Positions 53,808 through 62,205 of a DNA stretch of 64,000 nucleotides are shown piece by piece. A program made the position numbers and the translations under genes. Below the pieces are notes generated by a model, which ran no database searches, was not told the origin of the DNA, and saw only the letters and a program-made list of their open reading frames with translations. Source of the DNA: Paenibacillus prosopidis (GTDB taxonomy: Bacteria; Bacillota; Bacilli; Paenibacillales; Paenibacillaceae); assembly GCF_003337375.1 (NCBI RefSeq), contig NZ_QPJD01000007.1, positions 248,001 to 312,000 on the forward strand. Reading direction: 5' to 3'. Each line of letters opens with the position of its first letter. Within the stretch, counting starts at the first letter, position 1.

Positions 53808-54513
53808 CTTTATAACCTACTCCCCAGACTGTTTTAATGAATTTCGGCTTTTTCGCGGGTTCATGCAGCTTTTCACGCAGTCTTCCGATATGCGCCATAA
53901 CCGTGTTATTGTTATTCGTTAAAAACTTTTCTCCCCATACGGCTTCATATAGTTGTTCCGAAGAAACCACATTCCCTTGATGCTCGCACAAATACCAGAG
54001 AATCGAGAACTCAATGGGGGTAAGCGTTAATTCCTCTCCATATAAGGTGCATCTATGCGTTGCTTTATTGATGAGAAGTCCTCTGATATCGTATTCGACG
54101 ACTTCTTTTTGCTCGGCTTCGATTTGCTGCTGCCCATTATACCTCTTGTATCTGCGAAGCTGCGTTTTGACTCTTGCCATCACCTCCATTGGATTAAAGG
54201 GTTTGGTGATATAGTCATCCGCACCGATGGTAAGGCCTGTTATTTTATCCGTATCCTCAATTTTGGCTGTCAGCATAATGACGGGATAGAAATATTTTTC
54301 CCGGATTTTACTGCAAAGCTTAAACCCGTCCAAATCAGGCAGCATAACGTCTAGTATCGCCAGATCCAGTTCCGTCTGTTCGATACATGCCAATGCTCCG
54401 GTTCCATCATAAAACTTATATACGGTATATCCGTCATTCTTCAAATAAACTTCCAGCAGATCCGCAATATCTTTATCATCATCGACAATTAAGATTTTTT
54501 CACGCACAATCAT
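53800..54513 (-). CDS. VanR-like response regulator
   Basis: 237 residues, OmpR class. Receiver with acidic pair Asp11-Asp13 and phospho-acceptor Asp55 in LAILDVMLPD, Lys in MLTAKIEDTDKITGLTIGADDYITKPFNPMEVMARVKTQLRRYKRY, very like VanR. Winged helix LTLTPIEFSILWYLCEHQGNVVSSEQLYEAVWGEKF and TVWGVGYKVE. AAGGA precedes the ATG. Probably drives the kinase, transporter, phosphoesterase and VanZ genes below it. Confidence 0.9.
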   Translation of the reverse strand: MIVREKILIVDDDKDIADLLEVYLKNDGYTVYKFYDGTGALACIEQTELDLAILDVMLPDLDGFKLCSKIREKYFYPVIMLTAKIEDTDKITGLTIGADDYITKPFNPMEVMARVKTQLRRYKRYNGQQQIEAEQKEVVEYDIRGLLINKATHRCTLYGEELTLTPIEFSILWYLCEHQGNVVSSEQLYEAVWGEKFLTNNNNTVMAHIGRLREKLHEPAKKPKFIKTVWGVGYKVE

Positions 54514-54685
54514 TCCATATCCTTTCCAGCCTGATTATTATAAGTTTGGTTGCCTATTGCGGCAATGTCAAGTCGCGTTACAGTTCGGAAATGCCGTTCT
54601 TGTAAAAAGTAAGCGGAGAACCCATAATAATCAGACGAGCAATAATGAGACGACATCTCGGGAAGAGAAGAGGTTGGGTAGCTAT

Positions 54686-55105
54686 ATGCTGAACATCCGG
54701 AAGATCGATAAAGAAACGACATGGGCAATAAGGCAGAAAGTTTTGTGGCCGGGCAGAGCTTTGGAGTACGTAAAACTCGAAGATGACGATGTTGGCATGC
54801 ATTACGGCCTTTTCGTGGAAAACCGGCTTGTATGCGTGATTTCGCTTTTTATCGGTCCCGATGGCGCCCAGTTCCGCAAGTTTGCAACCCTGGAGGAAGA
54901 ACAAGGAAAAGGGTATGGCAGCGAATTGCTTCGTTATCTTATAAACGAGGCGAGGCAAAGGGGAGTCGATCGTATTTGGTGCAATTCCCGAAAAAGCAAG
55001 TCCGACTATTATCGGAAATTCGGATTGGAAGAAACGAATCTGCTCTTCGTCAAAGGGGGAATCGAATACGTCGTAATGGAAAAATATCTGAGTTCACCGG
55101 AATAG
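54686..55105 (+). CDS. GNAT-family N-acetyltransferase
   Basis: 139 residues from ATG 54686 (GAGG upstream); the longer frame has 43 extra N-terminal residues without family features. The acetyl-CoA signature is EEEQGKGYGSELLRYLINEARQRG (Q/RxxGxG/A), followed by the NSRKSKSDYYRKFGLE strand. Substrate not predictable. It borders the rearranged zone to its right. Confidence 0.82.
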   Translation: MLNIRKIDKETTWAIRQKVLWPGRALEYVKLEDDDVGMHYGLFVENRLVCVISLFIGPDGAQFRKFATLEEEQGKGYGSELLRYLINEARQRGVDRIWCNSRKSKSDYYRKFGLEETNLLFVKGGIEYVVMEKYLSSPE

Positions 55106-55199
55106 GACCCAAGCTTAGCAGACCCGGACCTGTATATAGGATAAACAGTATTTCGCCGATTAATCCGATGTATTTCATGTAATCGAAAAACATTTTTCA

Positions 55200-55262
55200 C
55201 AGTACTTGTCCATTCTTCAACGAGCCGGTCTGGTTCAAAAGAAGCGGATAGGCAAAGTTTAA
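55200..55262 (+). pseudogene. Fragment of an ArsR-family regulator gene
   Basis: The frame QYLSILQRAGLVQKKRIGKV and stop matches QYLSILQRAGLIHTERIGKY in the intact ArsR gene at 46651, with most nucleotides the same over about 55 bases. No start or other domain parts. It is a diverged paralogue remnant, joined directly to the duplicated VOC fragment. Confidence 0.7.
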
Positions 55263-55864
55263 ATATATCGATTCATTTACTCCATGATCAGTGATCATTC
55301 GAATGGAAATACCTTTCGATTATTCGCTTCAGTTACCGGGCAAGCTCAATCCGATTCGGAGCAAGTATTGCAAGATGATCGATTCCGGTTGCATTGGATT
55401 TTCTTTGAATCGCTTTTTCTTCTTGCGCCAAAAATGAACGAGTTAGGTGTATCAACTTCCGGCCTGAATCATGTAATGTAAAGGTTTCTGTGCAGCTTCA
55501 GTATCACCTTGAATGAGTTCAGACATAAAACCTCCAAGATCCTCCGGATCGTACCAGTTCGCTCGAGCTACTCCTCTTGCAACACGTTCGCGTGTTCGAA
55601 TTGGACCTATATTAATTCGTATATTCTAGGACCATTAGAATCTTGTTCAGCAGCCATCGTCAGCACAAGTGACTTTTTAGCGGTTGCTCCTGCTACCACA
55701 ATCGTTTTCCCAAAAAGACTGTTCATACATATTCTCCTTTCAAATTTGGATTGTTGATGATGAATCTTAATGTTATTATAGATAATAAGATTCAAATGCG
55801 TAAGTACGCACTTATATGTGGGATACTATCATAAACGATACTATTGAAGAATGGAGCGGTTTAC
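55258..55864. repeat. Decayed duplicate (copy A) of the VOC-SDR locus
   Basis: About 600 bases align in the same orientation with 59538-60793, but two blocks are missing: about 208 bases of the VOC gene (B: about 59720-59927) and about 444 bases of the SDR gene (B: about 60166-60609). Shared landmarks are AAATATATCGATTCATTTAC, GTAAAGGTTTCTGTGCAGCT and the last ~150 bases with the SDR start and operator. Neither VOC nor SDR fragment can encode a protein here. The HxlR gene to the right remains whole. Confidence 0.85.
55801..55814. promoter_or_regulatory. HxlR operator candidate, copy A
   Basis: TAAGT-ACGC-ACTTA lies 51 bases before the HxlR start, between it and the decayed SDR gene. The same sequence is kept in copy B. 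Confidence 0.6.
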
Positions 55865-56212
55865 ATGGAAAATATAAAGTCTGAAACATGCCGGAATGGT
55901 GTGGAGGCTTCATTGGAAATTATAGTAGGGAAATGGAAGCCAATCATTTTGCTTCATCTGCTGCATGGAGGAACCCAACGATTCGGGGAAATGAAACGAC
56001 TGCTCCCGAATATAACGCAAAAGATGCTTACCGCGCAGCTTCGTGAGCTTGAGGAACAAGATATTATTGAGCGAAAAGTTTATGCCGAGGTCCCTCCAAA
56101 GGTCGAATATTCTATTACGGAATATGGGCGTAGCCTATACGGCATATTGCAGCAAATGCATGAATGGGGCGTATCCCATATGGAACATATGGCTAAAAAA
56201 AATTCTCGATAA
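55865..56212 (+). CDS. HxlR-family transcriptional regulator
   Basis: 115 residues from ATG 55865 (TGGAG nine bases upstream). Family strings: LEIIVGKWKPIILLHLLHGGTQRFGEMKRLLPNITQKMLTAQLRELEEQDIIERKVYAEVPPKVEYSITEYGRSL. A Cys at position 9 (SETCRNG) stands where YodB and similar members have the sensing Cys. Its natural divergent partner, the SDR gene, is decayed here, but an intact copy lies about 4 kb away with the same operator, so it likely acts there in trans. Confidence 0.9.
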   Translation: MENIKSETCRNGVEASLEIIVGKWKPIILLHLLHGGTQRFGEMKRLLPNITQKMLTAQLRELEEQDIIERKVYAEVPPKVEYSITEYGRSLYGILQQMHEWGVSHMEHMAKKNSR

Positions 56213-56297
56213 CCTTCTCGATTCGTTGTGGAATACTACAGCTTGTACTTAGCCGAATAAAACAAATATGCGTTCGCGGGGCACTGATTAGAGAAGA

Positions 56298-56351
56298 GGC
56301 CAGAGCCGGCCGCAGGCTTAAATATCATCAGCCTGCTTGCCGACTCTGGCC
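56298..56351. other. Long stem-loop in a gene-free gap
   Basis: GGCCAGAG and CTCTGGCC enclose GGC/GCC and GCAGGCT/AGCCTGC pairs around AAATATCATC. No T-run follows. The 289-base gap after hxlR otherwise contains nothing I recognise apart from the next terminator. Confidence 0.45.
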
Positions 56352-56447
56352 GGGCGATCCCAGGCGCATCAAGCGAATTTGAAAAAATCCTTGCCCGATA
56401 TGATACGCTTGTTCAGATATTTTCGTATGATCACCCTCCCTCATACA

Positions 56448-56490
56448 GAAAAGGCTGTACGAAGCAGATATCCCGCACTTCGCTACAGCC
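56448..56490 (-). terminator. Terminator of the SDR gene at 56502
   Basis: On the minus strand GGCTGTA...CGAAG and CTTCG...TACAGCC form a stem followed by TTTTCTG, just after the stop codon. Confidence 0.75.
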
Positions 56491-56501
56491 CTTATAAAAT
56501 G

Positions 56502-57296
56502 TTAAAAAATAGTCGGTACCATTCCCCCATCCATACGGATTGGAGAACCTTTAAATGCGGATGCATAAGGACTACATACAAATGTAGTTAGTCTACCTAC
56601 TTCAATAGGCTTGATAAATCGCTGTATTTCAGATTGAGGTAGGTTTGTAGTCATAAATTTTTTCTCTTTTTCTGAGAAAGTCATATCTTCATTAGGGTAC
56701 ATACCCTCAATTATTTGATGCACATTTTCAGAGAGTGTTGGTCCTGGCATGATCGTATTGACTGTAACTTCTGTTCCTGTTGTTAATTTAGATAAGCTTT
56801 TTGACAATGATAATAGCATTGATTTTGTCATACTATACTGAGGCATTAGTCCTGAAGGCATAATTGCTTCTTCACTCGCAATAAAGATAATGCGGCCATA
56901 ATCATTTTTCAACATTTTAGGTAAATAAAATTTAGATAATCCATTTGCAGCAAGAACATTAGTATGGAAGTATTTTTCCCATACTTCATCGTCAACGTCC
57001 TCATATTGCATAATTTCATAAATACCCATATTGTTAACTAAAATATCAATATTGGGGTATTTTTCAAATAAAGCTTCTCTTTGCCCAATATCCACAATAT
57101 CGGCTGTAGCATTTTGAGGAGAGGTAGCCGGAAAATTTGACTTAATTTCATTTACAGTTCGTTCTACCTCTTCATAATTTCGTCCATTAATTAGTACATT
57201 AACACCTTCTTTGGCAAGTTCAATGGCGATTGCTTTACCTATACCTTTCGTTGATCCTGTAACTAAAGCTGTTTTATTGTTTAATCCCATATCCAT
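56502..57296 (-). CDS. Short-chain dehydrogenase/reductase
   Basis: 264 residues. NAD(P) motif TGSTKGIG (14-21), NNMGIYE, catalytic Ser in FIASEEA and YSMTK with the Tyr-xxx-Lys pair intact; C-terminal MDGGMVP. Close to FabG-like 3-oxoacyl reductase homologues of unknown substrate. AAGGAGAAATG precedes the ATG. Base composition is clearly more AT-rich than its neighbours, a possible sign of transfer. The next gene upstream on the same strand is an AraC-type regulator, 267 bases away. Confidence 0.88.
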   Translation of the reverse strand: MDMGLNNKTALVTGSTKGIGKAIAIELAKEGVNVLINGRNYEEVERTVNEIKSNFPATSPQNATADIVDIGQREALFEKYPNIDILVNNMGIYEIMQYEDVDDEVWEKYFHTNVLAANGLSKFYLPKMLKNDYGRIIFIASEEAIMPSGLMPQYSMTKSMLLSLSKSLSKLTTGTEVTVNTIMPGPTLSENVHQIIEGMYPNEDMTFSEKEKKFMTTNLPQSEIQRFIKPIEVGRLTTFVCSPYASAFKGSPIRMDGGMVPTIF

Positions 57297-57563
57297 AATA
57301 CATTTCTCCTTTTAATTTCTTATTATGATTATAAAAAGTTAAAGCTCCCCTTTAATATGGCCCATATCATTCGTTTGTCACTCATTCACTGCAAGCTGAT
57401 TAGTAGTCATTTTTAAAACACTCTTGTGCTCCGGATAGTGATTATATTACCTTGTCTGGATTGTTCAGTAACTAGCATATTGCGCCAAAGTTCTTGTTTA
57501 ACACGCCAAATGATAAAACTCAGTAAATACTAGCTCTCTGCAGAATTGGTTAGGTTGGGAATT

Positions 57564-58616
57564 TTAATCATGAATAGTCGGCATTCCTAACTGTCCTTCT
57601 GATATCGAGTTTGTACCTAAATGTTCAGTACGCCAATTTGAAGGAGTATCACCTTCCCAATGGCGGAAGGCGCGGTAGAACGAGTTCTGGTCTTCATATC
57701 CAATCAAGAAAGCCACTTCTTTAATATCGAGTGAGGGGTCTGCCAAGTACTCTCGTGCCTGCTCATGTCTACCTTGTGTCAGCAGATGCTTGAAGCTCGT
57801 GTTTTCGTCAGTAAGCCGGCGCTGCAAGGTACGATCACTCATACTGAGCTCCTTCGCGACAGCCTGAATGTCGGGACGCCCTCCTGTGAGGCTGCGTTTC
57901 ATGATCCATTTGACCATCTCGGTAATTGAGCGGCTGCGCTGCTGTTCATCCAACGATCGGTCCAGAACGGGAGTCAGGATCTCCAGCAACTCTTCGTTGT
58001 ACGATACAAAGGGACGGTCCAGATCTCTTCGATGTAGCGTCAACCGGTTACATTTTGCACCAGTCCGGATACGGCAGCCGAAGTAAGCTTCAAGGGCCTG
58101 TACATCGCCCATTGAGTGCGTAAATTCGACGAACCGCGCCGTCAAAGGTTGACCTGTGCCCCGGCGCCCAAGCTCCAGAAGATAGGCCAGCGTGATACCA
58201 ACCAGCATCGGCGGACCGGGTTGCTCGGTATACAGCCATTCCAGTTCGATTGTACAGTGCTCGCCCTCCTCGGTGATACGTAAGCTTTCGGGGGGGCACA
58301 GTTGTTTGTACCGAGCCATCCGGTTTAGAGCGTCGCGGTAGTCACGAGCGTGGTAAGTCGCTAAGACGGTTGGTGGGTACTTCGCTGTTTCAAAGACGGT
58401 CGCAAGCTTGATGATTCCTTTGGCAGTGTCACCAATGAGATCGGAATAAGCCTGCCAGATCGCGAAATATTGGGCGGTGGTGACTACTGATTCAGTAATA
58501 ATGGTAAGCGGCAGTCGTGCTTTGCGAGCTACGTCGTGGGCGGCAATCCCTAATTTACGCAATCCTGCCCAAAATCCTGGCGGGATTTTAATACGGTCAG
58601 AGGTATAAGACTTCAC
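57564..58616 (-). CDS. AraC-family regulator of the OruR/ArgR-like type
   Basis: 350 residues: N-terminal arabinose-binding-like (PF12625-type) domain of about 200 residues, then AraC helix-turn-helix (VAKELSMSDRTLQRRLTDENTSFKHLL and EVAFLIGYEDQNSFYRAFRHWEGDTPSNWR). This long form is common in Proteobacteria and rare in Paenibacillus. It is more GC-rich than the adjacent SDR gene. Likely acquired; it may control the SDR gene, but no shared operator was seen. Confidence 0.84.
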   Translation of the reverse strand: MKSYTSDRIKIPPGFWAGLRKLGIAAHDVARKARLPLTIITESVVTTAQYFAIWQAYSDLIGDTAKGIIKLATVFETAKYPPTVLATYHARDYRDALNRMARYKQLCPPESLRITEEGEHCTIELEWLYTEQPGPPMLVGITLAYLLELGRRGTGQPLTARFVEFTHSMGDVQALEAYFGCRIRTGAKCNRLTLHRRDLDRPFVSYNEELLEILTPVLDRSLDEQQRSRSITEMVKWIMKRSLTGGRPDIQAVAKELSMSDRTLQRRLTDENTSFKHLLTQGRHEQAREYLADPSLDIKEVAFLIGYEDQNSFYRAFRHWEGDTPSNWRTEHLGTNSISEGQLGMPTIHD

Positions 58617-58766
58617 ACATATGGGCCTCCTTTATATAGAAGAGCAGCTCAGTAAAAGTTAAAAGTAACCGGAATTACCTTTAGTAGTCCTGGACCTCGA
58701 TATAGAACAAAAAGTATTCCACCGATTAATTCCGATAGATTGGGGAATCATAGCATTGCTTACTCT

Positions 58767-59003
58767 TCATTTATTCTCTATAAACGAAATCTTCCTCATG
58801 ATCTTACCTATCTGTTTAGGTAAGACGCAAGCTGCAGGAAACGCGATGAAAAAGGCCATTCCCCATGTCGCCAGCCATGTTCCAAGGAGCTCCAATTGGA
58901 ATCCTGTATTGACCAATACCATGAAAAATGAAATGATCGCAGACATGCACAATGCCATGAGAAACGCGAAGGTGATACGCTCGTATTTTTTATTGATTTT
59001 CAA
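58767..59003 (-). CDS. DUF2798 small membrane protein
   Basis: 78 residues from TTG 59003, with AAAGGAG eight to nine bases upstream, overlapping the VOC gene by 14 bases. Two helices and the family string ITFAFLMALCMSAIISFFMVLVNTGFQLELLGTWLATWGMAFFIAFPAACVLP. Translation is coupled to the VOC gene. Function unknown. Confidence 0.78.
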   Translation of the reverse strand: MKINKKYERITFAFLMALCMSAIISFFMVLVNTGFQLELLGTWLATWGMAFFIAFPAACVLPKQIGKIMRKISFIENK

Positions 59004-59898
59004 TGGAATTACTCCTTTCCAAAATGATCTGATCCATATCGAGCAGTTCCTCGTGGTGAATGGTCGCACGCTGACTCACAACAATACCATTCCCCGCAGG
59101 ATCGCGCACAAAACGAAAGTCGTGAGGAGATTCAGCCGTCATTTCCGTTAAAGCTTCATCATTAGGTGCGATTATTGAAAAATAACGAAGTCCAATTGCG
59201 GAAAGTTCCGGCCGTGGGCCGCCGTTACTTTCCCAAACATGAAATCCGAGATGATGATGATAATTACCGGAAGAGACGAATACGGCGCCCGGGATTCGCA
59301 TCGATACGTGGAAACCAAGATCTCGGACATAAAATTGCTCGGCTTGGCTAAGGTCTGAAACCTTAAGAAGAACATGGCCGATTATCCTATCCATTGCGAT
59401 TTCGGGTGAGTCAGATTGTAATTGACGGCTCATTTCCAAAAGTTGTTGTGCCAGCTCCTGGGAACTAAGCGGCATGTGCAGAACAAGCTCCTCCGGCGTA
59501 AAATCTCGGGTAATTTCAATAAGAATGCCATCAGGATCGTTTAAATATATCGATTCATTTACTCCATGATCAGAGATCATTCGAATGGAATAATCCCTTT
59601 CCAATATTCGCTTCAGATGCCGGGCAAGCTCAATCCGATTCGGAGCAAGGATTGCCAGATGATCGATTCCGGTAGCATTGGATTTTCTTTGTACCGCTTC
59701 TTCTTCTTGATTCAAAATGATTAACGGCTGCCCCGTAATCGTACCAATGACAGCGAACCGCTCGGTTTTCAATAATACATGGAGTCCGATAATCGAATGA
59801 TAAAAATCAATCGATTTTTCCAAATTGGTGATGTTTAAAGACACATAACCGATAGGGAATGAAGAAGTCAGTCTATTTTCATCTAATACTTGTTCCAT
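58990..59898 (-). CDS. VOC-family dioxygenase/glyoxalase-like protein (CatE-like)
   Basis: 302 residues with two tandem VOC modules. Metal ligands by homology to extradiol dioxygenases: His in GIDHLAILA, Glu in GILIEITRD, His in IIGHVLLKV, and Glu/His positions in the second module. Resembles B. subtilis CatE (catechol-2,3-dioxygenase). An HxlR regulator and an SDR gene belong to the same original cluster, as in electrophile or quinone stress clusters. The 5' end is repeated in copy A. Confidence 0.85.
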   Translation of the reverse strand: MEQVLDENRLTSSFPIGYVSLNITNLEKSIDFYHSIIGLHVLLKTERFAVIGTITGQPLIILNQEEEAVQRKSNATGIDHLAILAPNRIELARHLKRILERDYSIRMISDHGVNESIYLNDPDGILIEITRDFTPEELVLHMPLSSQELAQQLLEMSRQLQSDSPEIAMDRIIGHVLLKVSDLSQAEQFYVRDLGFHVSMRIPGAVFVSSGNYHHHLGFHVWESNGGPRPELSAIGLRYFSIIAPNDEALTEMTAESPHDFRFVRDPAGNGIVVSQRATIHHEELLDMDQIILERSNSIENQ

Positions 59899-59932
59899 TT
59901 ATACGTACCACCCTTCATTTGAGATAGTTGCA

Positions 59933-60652
59933 TCAACTTCCGCGCTGAATCATGTAATGTAAAGGTTTCTGTGCAGCTTCAGTATCGCCTTGAATGAGTT
60001 CAGACATAAAACCTCCAAGATCCTCCGGATCGTACCAGTTCGCTCGAGCTACTCCTCTTGCAACACGTTCGCGCGTTCGAATTGGACCTATAATTAATTC
60101 GTATATTCTAGGACCATTAGAATCTTGTTCAGCAGCCATTGTGAGCACAAGTGACTTTTTAGCGGCATTGGTTAATCCGATGAGACCCGCTCCCGGATAA
60201 GGACTATCGGCGCTTAGACCGCTTAAATGAATCAGAGCCCCGTCCGTCTTAAGCAACGGAACAAGCGTGCGCAAAGTGCGGAAGTGGCTGGTTAGATTAT
60301 CCTGAATGGCCTGCTCCCAAAGCTCATCGCTGACGTCAATCAGCCTTCTGTTTGCTTCGCCCCAGGTGCCAATGGCGACGACCGCTCCGTCTAAATAACC
60401 AAATCGCTCTTTCAATTTGTCGTAAACCTCGCGACTTCCCTCCTGGCCCTGATCAAGATTGACTTGCAGGGTGATTAAATTATTGGTATCAACGCTAGAG
60501 GAAAGATATACTCGTAATTGTTCAAGCTTATCCTCATTACGGCCAAGCGCGACCACTTTCGCTCCATGCTGGAGGAGACGCTTGGTTACGCCCTCACCAA
60601 TACCTCCGGTTGCTCCGGCTACCACAATCGTTTTCCCAAAAAGACTGTTCAT
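59933..60652 (-). CDS. Atypical short-chain dehydrogenase/reductase
   Basis: 239 residues from ATG 60652 (AAAGGAGAATATG upstream). Cofactor loop GATGGIGEGVTKRLLQHGAKVV, then VVAIGTWGE and LIHLSGLSADSPY. The segment aligned with the YxxxK site is GLIGLTNAAKK: the Tyr is not where it should be, being Thr or Asn depending on alignment, though the Ser and Lys are kept. It may not be a normal oxidoreductase. The stop overlaps no other gene; the VOC gene starts 34 bases later on the same strand. Confidence 0.8.
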   Translation of the reverse strand: MNSLFGKTIVVAGATGGIGEGVTKRLLQHGAKVVALGRNEDKLEQLRVYLSSSVDTNNLITLQVNLDQGQEGSREVYDKLKERFGYLDGAVVAIGTWGEANRRLIDVSDELWEQAIQDNLTSHFRTLRTLVPLLKTDGALIHLSGLSADSPYPGAGLIGLTNAAKKSLVLTMAAEQDSNGPRIYELIIGPIRTRERVARGVARANWYDPEDLGGFMSELIQGDTEAAQKPLHYMIQRGS

Positions 60653-60726
60653 ACATATTCTCCTTTCAAATTTGGATTGTTGATGATGAATCTTAATGCT
60701 ATTATAGATAATAAGATTCAAATACG

Positions 60727-60740
60727 TAAGTACGCACTTA
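60727..60740. promoter_or_regulatory. HxlR operator candidate, copy B
   Basis: TAAGT-ACGC-ACTTA, the same palindrome as at 55801, lies 75 bases before the SDR start. The HxlR gene on the other side of it is broken, so control must come in trans from 55865-56212. Confidence 0.55.
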
Positions 60741-60794
60741 TATGTGGCATACTATCATAAACGATACTATTGAAGAATGGAGCGGTTTACATGC

Positions 60795-60886
60795 AGATGA
60801 AGCAAAATGATTGGCTTCCATTTCCCCACTATAATTTCCTATGAAGCCTCCACACCATTTCGGCATGTTTCAGACTTTATATTTTG
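60795..60886 (-). pseudogene. Inverted fragment of the HxlR gene
   Basis: On the minus strand this reads the first ~30 codons of the HxlR gene (KSETCRNGVEASxEIIV, GKWKPIILLH), in reverse orientation to where it should be after GCGGTTTACATG. About 90 bases, with about 5 mismatches to 55869-55960. A local inversion plus loss of the rest of the gene. Confidence 0.75.
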
Positions 60887-61046
60887 TGACATTTCTAATG
60901 TTTTCTAAAAACTCGTTTGATTATGCGTAGATTTTAGTTGACAGGATTGATCCGGTTGCGACGATCAATGTTCAACCTCGCCATGCATTCTTCGTTTGAA
61001 ACAGCTAGGAAACCGCTATTTTAAACGGTCTGGCCGGCGTAACTAT

Positions 61047-62165
61047 TTAGGCCGGTTTTCTTTCTTCGAAATGAAACGCCAACCTTTTTCTTATAAGCAC
61101 GCATACAAACATAAAAGGGATATATGCGTAAATGAAATAAAATCCGACGGTTCCGTACAATTCGGAAATCCACTCAATTCTGCCGTGGTCCTTAATGAAA
61201 TAATTCAACGTCACAGCCGCAATTAGAAAAACAATCAAACTTGGTCGCTGGCCAATGCGAAATGCGGTTTTCATTCCGCGGCAGGCCACCCATAGATATA
61301 CTGAAATACCGGCTATAATATTTATAAACCATAATGAAACGAAAAAGTATTCAAGACTCTGAAGCAGCGGTACTTCAAAGATACTGATCATAGCCAATGT
61401 CGCCCATATACAATGCCGCAGCTGACCTTCGCTGAGAAACATAAATGCCAGGATTAAGAGAACCAAATACAAAAATGTAACAAATATCACGATAATATGC
61501 GCCCATTTTTGCGACTTTGCCGGTGTTTTTATAAACGGATAAAATAAGAGAATCGTCTCGAGCCCCAAATATTGAAACACCATGGTTTTTGAAGAGAGTA
61601 AAATATCGGTTGCCGAATGGTTCAGCAGCGGCAGCAAGTTTAACGGATGCAAAAACGGCAATGTCAGTAAGACTTGAGGAATAACAGAAGGTAAGGAAAT
61701 CAATATAGTCCAAACGCCGATTGCTGTAACGGATCGGAATCCGCCGGACACAGCATAGTATATAAGCAGAGCGATAATGATAGTGAGGGGCAAAATGTTC
61801 ATTCTTGGAAATAGCCAAATTTGAACCATTTCAATATAGACTTTAAATTTAACAAATGCCCCGTAAACAAAATAAAGAACAACTGCCAGGTTTACAAAGT
61901 TGCCCAAAAATTTCCCGAAAAGCGTATGGTTAAGTGAGATTATTTCTTGATCATTACGATTAGATGATAATATTTTGTAAATCATCCATAAGATAACGTG
62001 AATGCTAATACCCGTCAAAATAACGGATATCCATGCGTTATAACCGGCATGCTGAATTAATTTAGATTGGTAATTCAGAATTCCAACTCCCACAATGCTG
62101 ACATAAAGAGGGAAAATGATTAAGTAGGGAGATACCATGTATTCTTCGCTGATTTCATTTCTCAC
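61047..62165 (-). CDS. Spore germination permease subunit (GerAB/GerKB family)
   Basis: 372 residues, ten helices, amino-acid/polyamine transporter-like. N-terminal SPYLIIFPLYVSIVGVGILNYQSKLIQHAGYNAWISV is the usual start of GerAB-type B subunits, which bind the germinant in the spore inner membrane. The GTG start has GGAGGCGG upstream. Last gene of a gerA-type operon in the order A, C, B. Confidence 0.93.
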   Translation of the reverse strand: MRNEISEEYMVSPYLIIFPLYVSIVGVGILNYQSKLIQHAGYNAWISVILTGISIHVILWMIYKILSSNRNDQEIISLNHTLFGKFLGNFVNLAVVLYFVYGAFVKFKVYIEMVQIWLFPRMNILPLTIIIALLIYYAVSGGFRSVTAIGVWTILISLPSVIPQVLLTLPFLHPLNLLPLLNHSATDILLSSKTMVFQYLGLETILLFYPFIKTPAKSQKWAHIIVIFVTFLYLVLLILAFMFLSEGQLRHCIWATLAMISIFEVPLLQSLEYFFVSLWFINIIAGISVYLWVACRGMKTAFRIGQRPSLIVFLIAAVTLNYFIKDHGRIEWISELYGTVGFYFIYAYIPFMFVCVLIRKRLAFHFEERKPA

Positions 62166-62205
62166 TTAAATGCCGCCTCCCAAACTTTAACATTGCTGCC
62201 GTCAC

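Larger units (their letters stand above)
59538..60793. repeat. Intact copy (copy B) of the duplicated VOC-SDR segment
   Basis: Full-length counterpart of 55258-55864. It includes the 5' half of the VOC gene, the whole SDR gene and its promoter. To the right the HxlR gene is replaced by an inverted 92-base fragment of itself. Confidence 0.85.

Noticed and set aside
60890..60990. Possible transposase remnant downstream of the inverted hxlR piece
   Set aside because: Short open stretches on the reverse strand (such as CMARLNIDRRNRINP) did not match a family with any confidence and no terminal repeats were seen.
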